A stretch of DNA of 64,000 nt from Rachycentron canadum (GCA_038496675.1 CM076651.1:22854700-22918699); one strand, 5' to 3'; shown: positions 42,004-55,064, counted from the first letter of the stretch. The notes: a model not told the origin generated them from the sequence alone. Program-made: numbers and translations.

Positions 42004-45000
42004 AGGGAGGGGATTCCTCCTCTGTTGCTCACCTATTCAATCATCTTTGCTTGTTTGGGAGTTTTCTTTGTTGGATTTTGATATTGAGCTTGACTTGAAT
42101 TTGATTCAGTTTCAGAATAGTAACACACTCCTGGATATATTTTATATTCCAGGCTTAACAACGTACAGTAATGCTCTGCACGTCACCTCTCAGTTCACAG
42201 CCTGTTATGTACCAGTTTGACCACTTGGAGGTGCTATTGGATTTCTGTTGGTCTCTCGGCCCCTGTCTCTCGGCCCCTTAATGATCAGGCTTTACTTTGA
42301 ATGGATTCACTTGCCATCATTATTGGACTTTAGTTATTCATTTTCCTGCAAGTCAAAGGCTGCTGTATATGACCTATATGGCTGATATGACCCCCAACCA
42401 GGAAAAGCAGGAGAAGGGTCCAGGGTCCCACCTTCAAAGTCCCCAAAGACTACAGATTCATGTCAGTTTGTTTTGCAGTCATTTCAGTCATTTAAATTTT
42501 AAATTAAATTTGCACTGATTCGCTAAAGCTCACTATTAAATAAAAGGCTCAAGTTCTGTGTCCCTGTTATTTATTCATTCATTTATCCCATTTTCTTTAT
42601 CTACTTAATACTGGAATACCAAGACATATTTAGAATATATATATATATATATATAAATATATTTATGCTGGTGGTAACATGAAACTATAACTAAGTGATT
42701 GCAATGACTCTCTAACCCCACTGTGTAAAACTAGATCTGACTGTTAGCAGGTAAGTGCAGTCTCACTGTAGGAGTTGTGCTGATAAAGCTGCGACAACCA
42801 AACATGTGGCTTATAACGAAATGAGGTCTAATTTAACAATTTAACCAGTCATCCTGCTCTGACGGCACAGATGAGGGAGATGTGTCCTTTGCAGCTCTCT
42901 GTTTCTCGCCACACTGCTGCAAACTTTGTTGTCAGCAAAATTATGTTTTTGAAAATCTTGCACTTTACAACTCTTTATGGCACTGCTCTATTCTTTACAT
43001 TGATCCAATCACTCTGAGGAAGACTATCCTGAGGAAGCAATCAACAGTGTGTGGAGGAAGCTTCTGAGGCAACACTGTCAAAATCAGGAGCTGAACTTTT
43101 CTAATCTCCACCTCTGCTGTGCACACAGTTGTTCCAGTTACTGTGAGTGTGCTCATTGGTAAAACCATCTTCTGTGGTTGTGTGAAATGACCTGTACATG
43201 AACCTGCTAATCAGCTTCAGGAGCCATTGATTTAGCACCGGCTGGAGGAGCTGATGGCTGAGGCTGAGACGACAGGGGGTGGAGGCAAGAGAGAGAAACG
43301 AAGAGGTGGAGGAGAAAAAGACTGGTATTGATTTGGTGGCAGGCAACTCCTGACAGCTGCACTAAGCTAGCACGCACTCCTCTCAGCCACAGTCTGCAGC
43401 TCTGCCGACAGGGAAGTGCCTAAGCAGATTAGGCTTTATATCCCACAGATTTCCTGCCTCCTCATAACCCCCCCACCCCCTACTCCATCTCTGTCTCACC
43501 ATTCCATCCCCACACCAGCAAACATGCTGTCTCTTATACAATTAAATGCTTAATGTATCTAAATTAATGTAGCTAAATGCTGTCAGCATTAAATTAGGGC
43601 AAGAATCCTAGATCCTGGATGAAACTGTGAGGATGGTTTAAATTTTAGTTCATCTCTTGCTCTTGCCCCCTTGCTTAGGACCAGATGGACTCCTTGTATG
43701 AAAGAAAATTTCATTACTAGGGAGGCCACTGAAGACAAGACATGGAGGAAAGCCAATTTGCTATCATGGATTTGAATCCAGCCCTAATATAGTGTAGAAT
43801 AATAATGAAGGAGGTGGAGGAAAAGAACACAGGTCACAAAAAGATTTTTTTTTTTCTTCTGTTGACTATTATTTTTTATGTTAGGACATCTTGAAGCACA
43901 CCAATGTTGATCTGTTTACCTGCAGTTTAATACATAAAACTCTCCGTTTTGTGTCAATTTAGAACAGTTGAACTCAACAATGTGGCAATAATTTCAACCT
44001 GGACACCTGAAACCTTAACCCGAGTAGGTTAAAGAGAATTTATGCATTTGGTTTAAATGATGAAAAATTTTTAAATACCAGGGCTATTCAACTCTGTTGT
44101 TCAGGGGGCCACATTTCTTGAAAGTTAAGTGCCCAGGGGCTGGTCATTTCCCTGAACTATTCTAATTATCTGTATTATTGTTATACCATTTTTCAGTAGT
44201 TTTTGTTATTTTGTAAGAGAAAAAACTAATTAACAGAATTAACATAAATTTATTTTCTCATAGGTATTCAATTGACATCTTTGAGTACCAAACTTCAACA
44301 GCACAATTAGAGCCTTTTACAATAATAGAAATATAAAACAAATGTAATACACAATAATTTACTACAATGCTTTTTCTTTGACAGCATTTTACCAGCAGGC
44401 CCCACATCACTAAATCTACCCCTGCTCTGAGTGACATGAGACTGAAACTGAATTTGTGAATGTTCAGATGATGCTCTGTCAAGTTCAGATTCAATTTTAA
44501 AACAAATCAGCTGGTTAATGGGTACTTTTCATCATAAATACATTTTGTGTTCACGTTCTCCGAAGGTTCAATTTCTGCAACATTTAATGTACGTTCCTGA
44601 AGTGGTGCTGGAACGTTACTGGAAGATTATATTTGTAGCTAAGGAAACCTTAACAAAACATTCCCATAAGATTCTCTGAAGGTTCCAAAAAAATAAAGAA
44701 TCTTTAGTAACCTTTAGCAAAGATCTCACTTCCCTGACACTGTGTTCACTGTCCTGTCTGGTCAACTGTTAGTTTTTTTTATTGTTTTTTTGGAGATACA
44801 TACCAGGTGCATATTAAACAATATATTTTACAGTTTGAAAGATCAACGTGTCACTCAAGTGGACAAATTCTCAGACCTAGTTTGAATTTTCTGTACTTCA
44901 GTTTCTTGTAACTGTACTCACTGGGAGATAGATACAGTATATTTACAATATTCTAGAATAGGCTGATATATCAGTCTGGCTCTACTGCCTGGCTTTTTTA

Positions 45001-45907
45001 GTTTGCTTGCCTGTCATGACCACCTGCTCCTGATCAATCTTCAAAACCTTTCTTTTAACTTACCTGTCTATCAGGGTCCCTTTCCTGCCTTATGTATCTT
45101 ATTCTTATCATCCATAGCACTGGTTAGTTGTAGGGGCTCAATAGAATTTCATCCACAGGTAACACAATGACAGAAATGTGTCTCTTTGGATCATGGGATT
45201 TAAACACTTTATGTAATAAGGATAATGACATCTAAAAGCAAACATGTTTTCAAATGGGGGTCATTTGTCTAATTTTTGTTAGTCCTTGACAAAAATTAGG
45301 TCCCAGAGCAAAGTTTCCACTGTGCAACAAATAATTAATGAGTAACATTCAGCTCCTATGTTATTCTAAGATTTTGAAATTAAAACAGTCTATTAAAGAG
45401 TTTGAAAATCAGCATAAATATAACTCTAAAGCTTGGAAGCCTCCCTCTGCTCAACGCCTTGTGTATGTTGTTTGCAGAGAGATGCAAGTGAATAAATAAA
45501 TGATGTACAATTACAGTGAGGAACTATCTCTTCCTCTCAATAATATTTGCAGGATGTGCTTTTTAGGACTCATGTGAAAATGATAATGTATTGTAGACTT
45601 TTGAATAATACAGGAATAAAAAAGAACAGTATGCAGTAATTCCCCCCCTCTCTCTGAGCAGTGGCCTAGATTCTTCTCAGCCTGGTCTCTGCCTGTGTCG
45701 TAGCCGTAGGCCTGTCGATGCGATCAGAATTAGAAATTCTAATGGACGTGTCACCACTTTGAACTGCAGGCTTGAAGAGCTTTGAGTCTGGCGCTCGCTT
45801 GGATATGCCAGGCGAAGTCTGCACATTGATCCCTCTGAATTTGTTTGACTTTGACAGTCTCTTTCATATTACCCCCCCCCCCCAACTAAAACCCCACTAC
45901 CTCCCCC
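42004..45907. other. Intergenic DNA, no gene seen
   Basis: Contains an AT dinucleotide tract (42635-42655), a Ser/Arg-coding-like but unsupported stretch near 43100-43350, a phrase typical of a fish repeat ('gttcagggggccacat', 44100-44120) and a C run before the gap. No splice-supported exon. Confidence 0.5.
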
Positions 45908-46300
45908 NNNNNNNNNNNNNNNNNNNNNNNNNNNNNNNNNNNNNNNNNNNNNNNNNNNNNNNNNNNNNNNNNNNNNNNNNNNNNNNNNNNNNNNNNNNNN
46001 NNNNNNNNNNNNNNNNNNNNNNNNNNNNNNNNNNNNNNNNNNNNNNNNNNNNNNNNNNNNNNNNNNNNNNNNNNNNNNNNNNNNNNNNNNNNNNNNNNNN
46101 NNNNNNNNNNNNNNNNNNNNNNNNNNNNNNNNNNNNNNNNNNNNNNNNNNNNNNNNNNNNNNNNNNNNNNNNNNNNNNNNNNNNNNNNNNNNNNNNNNNN
46201 NNNNNNNNNNNNNNNNNNNNNNNNNNNNNNNNNNNNNNNNNNNNNNNNNNNNNNNNNNNNNNNNNNNNNNNNNNNNNNNNNNNNNNNNNNNNNNNNNNNN
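45908..46300. other. Assembly gap (393 N)
   Basis: Unknown bases. The same string ctacctccccc is present on both sides (45897-45907 and 46301-46311), which suggests overlapping contig ends. Confidence 0.99.
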
Positions 46301-46432
46301 CTACCTCCCCCACCCAACTCTCCCCCCTCTCTCCTTCATTCATTTTCTCAGCTGTTGGCTCATTCTCTTTCTTCTTTTCTTTTTTCCTCAACATCCGTTT
46401 TTACTCTGTTTAACATGAGGGCAGTCAAAGAT

Positions 46433-46460
46433 ACACACACACACACACACACACACACAC
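46433..46460. repeat. (AC)n microsatellite
   Basis: About 14 AC units downstream of the second gap. Confidence 0.95.
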
Positions 46461-49400
46461 CGTTCACGTACAGTACAAATAATGTGCAGGCTTCAGCAGT
46501 CTTACTGAAGTGCAGCTCTCACTTAGTCATTCAGGGAATGTTTTCAAAAGACTCTCTTTGACTCCAAACTTCTTAATGGCCACATAGTCGGGATTTCACT
46601 TGTTAATGACCTCAGAATAACATTTTTGGATAAAGATAAGTAGTTATTCTGTGGTGGATTTTTATCAGATATGGGCAATGATAATGATAACGTGGGGGTG
46701 CATTTCTCCTGACAGAGAATCCTCCATAGGGGTTCAGAGGGCAGCAGATCTGAAGCATGAAGGGATTCCTGGATTTTATCAAGGACATTCCAGTAGAGTG
46801 CATTCACGTTTTCAACAGCCGGGCTTCAACCAAAAACTGAAGACTGAAAGCTATGCTTGAAACAAACAAATCTGAACAACCACATCTGAAGGCACAAGTG
46901 TTTATAACTGTTCCAAACAGCTGCAGTCAGAGGTGGGAAGGAAAGCACTGTACTTGCAGGGAGTGGAAGGACATGCTAATGGCAGACACCTGAGGAGAAT
47001 ATTTCCTCATGGAGTTGCACAAAGCGAGAGGAGTAGTCAGATGGAAAAAAAGAATGGCAGCAGCATGATGTTTTGCCAGTAAAGAACAGCAATACATGAC
47101 ATTATCTTGCACAGTTAATGCTCACTTGCCTTAGGAAATGGTTCCAGTTGAGGCCTATGTGAGAAACAGGCTGCACCTCTGAAGATCTTTAGTGGCCACT
47201 TTGCCTTGAAGTCAGTGGCCCCCCTGTCTAAATGTTAATTAATAATCCCACCAAAGGTCATTGACCCTTTTGTGGGGACTTAATCGAGGTGATATCAAAA
47301 CAAGTAGACAGAGATCAACAAATGCTCCCATTCACATTCAGCTAGGACATTGCAGATATTATTTGACATGTTTACCACTAATGATATTGATTTATCTGTG
47401 CAGTGTATTTGCTGGTTGCCCAGCAACATGTGACAACAATATTTCTTTTACATATCGGGTTTCCATCTGCTTCCAGTCTTTCTTATAAACTAAGCTACAA
47501 AAATCATGTCTGTCAAAAACACAGTACAATACAATATATTACACTACACTGACTACACCATCTGACTCTGTTGTCATGATTATTTTCTCATTTCTCATGG
47601 TCATAACCTACTGCACAGATGACTTGTGGGCTCATTTTTTTACAGACAGTCTCATATAGAAAGTCATTAAGTGGACCTAAAGTTGAGTTTTTACAAATCA
47701 TGTTTTTGCTTTAGGTTCCATTGGCAAATGTTTCTCAGTCTCTTCCAATGTTAAACATCAATGAAATGTTTTCTTTTCACCTTCTCTTTTTGGGGTGGTT
47801 TGTTCAAATCTTGTGATCCTATGGAAACAACAGTTCTCAGCTCTGTTCTTGGACTTAGCCTCTGGGCATATGTCTTACTGCTCTTTGGCCTCTTGCCTGT
47901 TAATACACATGTCCTACAGAGGCCCCTTGCTCTTTTCCTCAACTGCCAACAGACTGACTGACAGCCGCGGTGGAACAACAAGAAGCAGGCGCTGTTTAGT
48001 GTTGAAGCCCCTCGTGAAAGGCTGTGACAGTCTAAAGGGGATCCTGCTGACACCAGGGGCACCCCATGGGAGTGACCCTGGGAACCTCTGGACCCCCTGC
48101 CCCACTTATTGATGTCTGCAGATGTGCCTGCCTGCATGATAATGGCCTCCATTGGAGGAGCCCCTTACAGTGCCCATCCATAAATCAAGCAGGGGACACA
48201 GAGCGAACGGAACCTTTTATGTGTGTGTGTGTATGTATTTTCAAGACTCTGTGTTTGGGCTTGTTTGTGTGTCCTTATATGCTTTATCTGTGTGCATACA
48301 CTGCTGAAGGAGCTCCATGTTGCATTATTGATGGCCCTCAGGGGAAGGTTGGAAGTGTGAATAGTGGCTGTGAGGTGTAGGGGGGAGGGGAAGAGGAGGT
48401 GGGAGTGGCTGGAGGGAGATATTAGAGTGCTTGGATCCATTTGGAAGGCCACATCCATAGACAGCTATAGGTTTCTATAGAATCTAATGCTGACAGGTGA
48501 AGTCCCTTGAGGAGGCCAGGTGACTCTGGAATGGACACAGATGTGACATCTGCTTGGCAGGTTGTGGATGAACTAGTGGTGATGGAATTGGGTTATACTA
48601 AAGGAGACAATGCTATATTTTCTTCTATGATCAAGCAGCAATATCTGGAGCTGAAAAATGAAGCCAACCCTTAAGAACTGAGAAGTGTAGTGTAGAAGTA
48701 ATACTAGAAGCTGGCTCTGAAAGTGATTCAATCCACTAGATTCCTATGTTCAAATTTAGAAATAAACACGTTTACAGCCTGGTACAAAACATTTTGGTTT
48801 CTATAGCTAATTTCCTCCTTCATGACAAGTGTACTGGCAGTGAATTCAATGAACTCATCTATTTGAATTTTATTAAGGTTTAAAGTTCTGTTTAATTGAG
48901 GCATGGCTGCTTGTACTTACCACAAACTGGGATGCTCCAGAATCTTGGTTGCATATGTGCCCCAGCTATTGGCCTTTTTGTGACCACCTGAGAGTTGGGG
49001 CAGCACTGGTGGTAAAGCAACCCACTCTGCGCAGGACATCGTCCATTTAAAGTCTATGAATATTAGCCACTCAACTTACTGTAACAGACAAATTATTGAG
49101 AAAAACTGAATAAATGAGAAAGAAACAGATTCTTCGATACATGCATGAGTGGTTTGATGCAGAAGAAAAAGATGAGAATCATTTGTTGAGATCTTTCACA
49201 CAGTTATAAGACAGATAGCAAGCAGAAGACTTGTCAATGAAAACACCGGTGCACAAATAGATGCAATTTGTTATTTTTTCCTCATATAACAAGAGTCAAA
49301 AGGAGGAAGACATGCGAAAAATAAAAGAAAGAAAATCTCTCCTTTACAATTTATAAAAAGCCTAATGCATACTAGAATAGGCCACATCCACATATAGATG

Positions 49401-50515
49401 GATGAGTGAAGCCTTTTTAGAAGACCCTGCTGAACAGATGTATTATCAGGGGTATGGGTACTGTGCATTGAGGGTATGCATATGCATGTGCTGTATGCCC
49501 AAATGGGTGATACAGTGATGTACAGAGTTTAAATGACTGGGTGTGTGCCTGCCAGCAGTACGCTAATGCAGTAGATTTTCCTATGTATGTGTTAATGTGC
49601 ATGTACTATATTGTGTTGTTGTGGCCACATGTGTACAAGGAAGGTGTCAGGTGGGTAGCAGCGCACTGCCTGATTCGTTGGAATCTGCACAGACCTGACA
49701 AGGGTGTAAATTGTCCAGATTAGGCTTCTGGCAGCCTTGGCATCTGTTGGCGCCTCATGGTAATGAGTGCTGTCAGCAAGGAGACCCCCCTGCCCTGGTT
49801 ATTGATCATCCCTCTCATTTCTTCTGTCCCCATTGTTTCACAGCTCCCCTCTACCCCGATCATTGCTTATTATGAGTCCTAATGTCTACAGCACCTGTGC
49901 TCTTCTGCTCACTGCTCATGGCCAAGTTGCAGAAGGTTTGTAGATTTATGAAATCTGGACTCTTCTCAATCATACTTCACAAAACTGAAATGAAGTGTGT
50001 GTAGACTGTAGGTATCACTGATGTGTTTGCCAGACTGGTAGCAGCCTCATTATCTACTGGATATTTGCCAGTGTTGGTTTGCTCTTGTGTGTGACAGATA
50101 TTACATTTGTCTGAATCAAACAGTTTTCATTCTATATGAAAGGAGCAAGACATGCAACTGTGTCAATGAGATACCAGTGATGTTATGATGACCCCTGGGA
50201 GTTGTCCTTTCTCCACTGCAGCTGCATTAGTCTCATGGTGTAGCAGGAGCCTGAGAATATTTATATATTTATATTATATTTTTTGCTTTCATACCAGTTT
50301 TATTTAGACACTTTAAATGAACCTAAACAAAGACAGAAGCTTTGAATTTGTGTTGTCCAGGGTCACAATATCCCACTAGTGGCACCTGGGCTGGGCCTGT
50401 TCCTCACAATATGCTATGCTGTACTGTGTGACTAAACACACAATGTGGGAGTGTGCAACATACATTCCTGACCAAGACAGCTGCACACATTTTGATCTCC
50501 TTCAGCAAATAATAG
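46461..50515. other. Intergenic DNA, mostly unique
   Basis: No gene supported. ORFs up to 133 codons (minus strand, 47751-48152) lack recognisable motifs or splice context. Blocks at about 47160-47300 and 49720-49880 have balanced composition and could be conserved non-coding elements. Confidence 0.5.
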
Positions 50516-50830
50516 AGGCTACCATAAAGTGCCAAGTGTTAGTTTTAACTTGAGCAGGTTTACACCGGCATCAAAGAAACTGTGTGGAGATATCTGTCTG
50601 TGACAGACAGACAGACATCTGCAGAGGTTCACTGCAGCTACCTTCAGCTCTTTGTCTTTAGTCTGGTCTTCAGCAGATGCACTGAGATCAGATGACTGAT
50701 GTGGCCAGTCAAGGATATCTCTCCTCTTCTTCCGGAAAAGCTCTTTGGCTGTGTGTTTTAGATCATTGCCCTGCTGAATGTTAAAAAAAAATAAAATGTT
50801 TTCCAGTGAGTTTTGATGCATTTGGCAGGA
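50516..50830 (-). pseudogene. Tc1/mariner transposase remnant
   Basis: The minus-strand translation contains FNIQQGNDLKHTAKELFRKK and then RRDILDWPHQSSDL, closely resembling the Tc1 catalytic block (QQDNDPKHT....FRKK...L.WP.QSPDLNP). The second catalytic Asp of the DDE triad is changed (QQGND for QQDND), the NP(I)E segment is missing and the frame is short. An old fragment of a different Tc1 family from the copy at 53600. Confidence 0.72.
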
Positions 50831-50929
50831 TCTGAGCCTCAGGGTGTTCCTGTAGACCTGCTTCTCCTGTAGACCTGGGTTAATCCTGCTCCTTCCATCA
50901 GCAGTTAAATCATCAGTAAAAGTGTATTA

Positions 50930-51150
50930 TATTCACTGGAGCTATACATGCACACTGTGTATGACAGAGGAGGTGGAGGCTTTGGGTCGTGAGCTGTTCT
51001 CTCTTCCCCCACACTTTGTTTTGACTTTTTCCTCAGTCGATGTGAGGGTCTAAGGGCAGAGGATGTTGTTATGATGCTATGTAAAGCCCTTTGAGACAAA
51101 CCTTTTGTAAAAATGGGCTATACAAATAAAATTCCCTTGCCTTGCCTTGC
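50930..51150 (-). repeat. Common teleost repeat, copy 1 (-)
   Basis: The reverse complement matches 63465-63575 closely: 'ttgtctcaaagggctttaca', then 'tagcatcataacaacatcct', 'ctgcccttagaccct' and 'catcgactgaggaaaaa'. Both also contain 'aattttatttgtat'. A widespread fish element; it ends at a short ccttg tandem at about 51135-51150. Confidence 0.85.
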
Positions 51151-51799
51151 CATCATTTAGGTGTTTGTTGCATTAACAGCTCTGATCCACATTTCTATTT
51201 GTTTCTTTTTGTGTGCCTTCCTGATGTAAACCAGGAGTTTGCATGGCAGATCTTGCTCATGAAGTCTTGGTCGTTGACATGGAAACATGTCCACCTACAT
51301 CTGGGAGAGTGTTCTTGACTTGGTGTTTGTATATTTTTTCTGTGTGCACTAGCTTTTTTAGAAAGCACCAAACTGTTGTACCACAACAACATCATACATT
51401 ATTCAGATTTGCACTGATAATGTGCCCTGAACAGAAAAAACATCCACTTTTTTCCAGGTTCCCACTTGACATCATTTACCATTTTCATAGCCTTTACTCC
51501 GAGAGCAGCACATTACTGTCTTAAAGTGGTGTCAGGATCTGACACTGAAGGTGACATTATTACATTTTCAAAAGTCAGAAACATTCATACTCTTTGATTC
51601 AGTTTGCAAAGCTTTTCTACAGCCCTTCAAACACTGTGTTACCAAGTCCTGTGAAATGAAGGTCTGGGTCCCTGGCATTGATATTGATTTTCAGCTGCAG
51701 CCTTGATATGAAACATCCAAAAAGAAAATCAGTTCATTTCACTTTGAAGACTGAAGAATAGATTCATGAGCTGTCTGTATGGTAGAAAACCAAAACAAA

Positions 51800-53565
51800 G
51801 AAAAAGATTTGAAAACCAAACCACTCTGGGAAAGTGATGTATAATGTTGAAAATCAAGAAAAGATGAGTGATCAAAAAGAAAGTATAGAAGGTCAAAACT
51901 GAAAGGAAGGAAAACTGTGAGCTATGATTTGAGTTTGGGTCACAGTCACTGACCAGGTGTCAGGGGACAACTAGAGAAATATCGATGAGGATTCATATCT
52001 GATACCAGAGAGTTTATAGATATTGTGAGACCATCTGTCATCATCCAGGTTCCCTCTCAGCATCATTGTGTTTGTAAATCCTCTGGAAAAGTTTCTTCAT
52101 GATGCAGAGGCACACAACTCACAGAATATGATTCTCACTGACAGCTACACAATGTATCATCATGTGATAACTTCATACTGAAACATGACATAACCTGACC
52201 CATTTTATCAGACAGATAACTGGCCTGCATGTGAATAGCACACGTATGCATGAGCTGGGACCTGAGTAGTCTCCTGGATGCCTGCGAATGCTCACATCTG
52301 ATGTTGTATGCTAATCTGCTAACCTTGAGGGCACCCTAACTAGAAACCAGTGAGAGCAAGCAAGGAAGAGCTGTCTTCTATGCTCGAAATGCTTTGACCT
52401 GATCTGCTGAGTTTCTAGCTTGCACTCAAGGGCTGTTGATGAGTGTGTGGAGTTGTATGAAAATCCACAGTCAGTATAAAAACAGGGTTTTTTTTTTCAG
52501 CATGAGGCATCGAGGGAGAACGTGAATGGTCTTGATTAGATATTCAAATCTGTTTGTATGTGGCAGGTGGCTCATCAGAAATGGTGGAGGGAGGTGACAT
52601 CTTGGAGGTCATCCAGGACTGAAGCACAACTGCAGACGGAGGAAGAGAACAAGACAACAGGTGATGGAAAAACGAGAAACTACTTGGTTCACAGCACAAC
52701 TTGATAAATTCTGGACATGATGAGCTGCGGTTTACTTGTTTCTGTGAAAGAGTCTGAGTTTCTCATTAGAAAATCACACTCGCTCTCATGATATCTGAAT
52801 GCATTTCTCTTCGAACTGCTTCATAACAACCTGAAGGACTTTAAGATGAACAATGAGGGTAAAAAAACCCTAACCTCAGGAAACATTAAAATTTCACACA
52901 GTCAACTGGTTTGAAATGACTTTGGATAATTCTAGTGTATTATTATTCAGGCCTCAAATGAGGAAGATATTTGACAGAATCATCCTGACTCAAAGTTAGT
53001 TACTGGCTAAAAAAAAAAAAAAAACCTTTCATAAACATGTCAGAGTCTATCAGCAATTTGAATTTGCCTAACAATGAACATGTGGTGATGACAGGTGGTC
53101 TCACATCGTCTGTGAACTCAGATGTGAATCCTCCTCAATGTTTCTCTAGCTGTCCACTGACACCTGGTTGATGACTGTGACCCAAACTCAAATCCCAGTT
53201 TTTCTTCCTGCTTCATCCACCCATCTATCTATCTATCGCTTATCTATCAGGGTTGTGGGTGGTTGGAGCTAATCCCAGCTAACATTGGACGAAGGTGGGG
53301 TACAAACTGAACAGGTCGCCAGTCTATGACAGGGCCAACACATAGAGACATACAGAGATAGATAACCATTCACACTCACACTCATGCCTACAGGCAATTT
53401 AGAGCCACCTAAACATGTATGTTGCAGGCACAGTGAGACCCTGCAATCTCCACAACTCCCTGACCTATGCTTTCTTTTGTATAAATGATCTTTTCTTGAT
53501 TTTGAACATTACACATTATTTTCCCAGAGTGGTTTGGTTTTAACTTCCAAATCTTCCTTGAATCA
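51800..53565. mobile_element. Large inverted repeat (fold-back) with nested insertion
   Basis: The left arm at about 51800-52045 recurs inverted at about 53085-53565. Read on the right arm: 'gatgacaggtggtctcaca', 'gtgaatcctcctcaatgttt', 'ctctagctgtcc', 'actgacacctggt' and 'gactgtgacccaaactcaaa'; then, after an insertion, 'gatcttttcttgattttgaa', 'cattacacatta' and 'cccagagtggtttggtttt'. Each has a close reverse complement on the left. About 1 kb separates the arms. No ORF was recognised. Confidence 0.8.
53218..53470 (+). repeat. Nested teleost repeat fragment
   Basis: 'ccatctatctatctatcgct', 'tggagctaatcccagctaac', 'ggtcgccagtctatgacagg', 'gccaacacatagagaca' and 'accattcacactcacactca' belong to a very common fish repeat. 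It interrupts the right arm of the fold-back structure, so it arrived later. Confidence 0.8.
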
Positions 53566-53609
53566 AACCCTTTCCACCCTCTTATGTGTAAGTATTATAT
53601 ATATATTAC

Positions 53610-54935
53610 ACACAAAGATTTTTAGGATTATAGTCAGGTGTATGATCAACCAATTATACCAAACAAGTGCTAACGATCATCAATTTCACATGTAGGTTGA
53701 AACACTTTCTGTTTCAGTTAATGACTGTGTTTCAACCTACATGTGAAACTGGTAGGTTGATGGTCATTAGCACCTGTTTGGTATAATTTCATGTCACAGG
53801 TCATACACTATGACAAGACTGAGCACAGCAGCATGACACAAGGTAGTTGCTGCATCAGCAAGGTCTCTCCCAGACAAAGATTTCAAAGAAAACTGGGGTT
53901 TCAAGATGTGCTGTTCAAGCTCTTTTGAAGAAGCATAAAGAAACGGGCAACATTGAGGATCCTTGGCAGTGGCTTGGCCGAGCAAACTTAGTGCAGCAGA
54001 TGAAAAACACATCAAGCTTATTTCCCTTTGAAAGCGGAAGAGGTCCAACTGTGCCGCCAGCTCAGAACTGGCAGAAACCAGTGGGACCCAGGTATACCCA
54101 ACTACTGTCCACAGAAGTCTGGTCAGAAGTGGTCTTCATGGAAGAGTTGCAGCCAAAAAGCCATACCTCGAACATGGAAACAAGGCCAAGCGACTCAACT
54201 ATACACAAAACATAGGAAGCGGGGTTCAGAAAAATGACAGCAGGTGCTCTGGACTGATGAGTCAAAATTTGAAATATTTGGCTGTAGCAGAAGGCAGCTT
54301 GTTTGCCAAAGGGCTGGAGAGCCGTACAATAATGAGTGTCTGAAGGTAACAGCGAAGCATGGTGGAGGTTCCTTACATGTTTAGGTCTGCATTTCTGCAA
54401 ATGGAGTTGGAGATTTGGTCAGGATTAATGGTTAATTCTCAATGCTGCGAAATACAGGCAGATACTTATACACCATGCAATAACATCAGGGAGGTGATGA
54501 TTGGCCCCAAATTTATTCTGCAGCAAGACAACGACCCCAAACATACAGACAATGTCATTAAGAACTATCTTTAATGCAAAGAAGAACAAGAAGTCCTGGA
54601 AGTGATGGTATGGCCCCCACAGTGCCCTGATAAACATCATCGAGTCTGTCTGGGATTACATGAAGCGACAGAAGGATTTGAGGAAGCCTACATCCATAGA
54701 AGATCTGTGGTTAGTTCTCCAAGATGTTTGGAACAACCTACCAGCCGAGTTCCTTCAAAAACTGTGTGCAAGTGTACCTAGAAGAATTGATGCTGTTATG
54801 AAGGCAAAGGGTGGTCACACCAAATATTGATTTGATTTAGATTTCTCTTCTGTTCATTCACTGCATGTTCTTAATTGATGAAAATAAACTATTAACAACC
54901 ATTTTTTAAAGCATTCTTAGTTCACAGCATTTTAG
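53610..54935 (+). pseudogene. Decayed Tc1-type transposon with transposase pseudogene
   Basis: Translation in three frames gives the paired-like helix-turn-helix QQGLSQTKISKKTGVSRCAV, LLKKHKETGNIED, then WTDESKFEIFG (about 54250) and LQQDNDPKHT (about 54520), the DDE block of fish Tc1 elements. The initiating frame has a TGA nine codons after ATG 53812, and several frameshifts follow. The 3' flank 'ggtcacaccaaatattgatt' is typical of the family. Terminal inverted repeats are lost or eroded. Part of the 5' leader is replaced by an inverted copy of itself (53652-53788). Inactive. Confidence 0.9.
53652..53788. repeat. Inverted duplication inside the Tc1 leader
   Basis: 53652-53705 (aattataccaaacaagtg ... 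gttgaaacac) recurs inverted at 53727-53788 (gtgtttcaac ... cacctgtttggtataatt), with an 8-nt insert in one arm and a 21-nt spacer. Confidence 0.9.
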
Positions 54936-55064
54936 TGTTAAGTGCAAGAATTACTGCCTTATGCTTATAAAGCCTCTGCCACACAGACTAGTTTCAGATG
55001 GTAAAATATGAACAATTTGTTTGAAATGTTGTCATAATTGCTGAGGGAAGGCTAAGAAGTGTTT

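Noticed and set aside
43100..43350. Coding exon on the minus strand
   Set aside because: Ser-rich low-complexity translation, no convincing splice sites and no family match.
45772..46413. ORFs spanning the second gap
   Set aside because: Same reason: they consist mostly of N.
47751..48152. 133-codon minus-strand ORF with overlapping plus-strand ORFs
   Set aside because: Open in several frames at once and no recognisable domain; likely a GC-richer unique block rather than a gene.
53847..54215. Intact transposase gene
   Set aside because: The starting frame has an early stop and later parts of the catalytic domain are in other frames, so it is a pseudogene.
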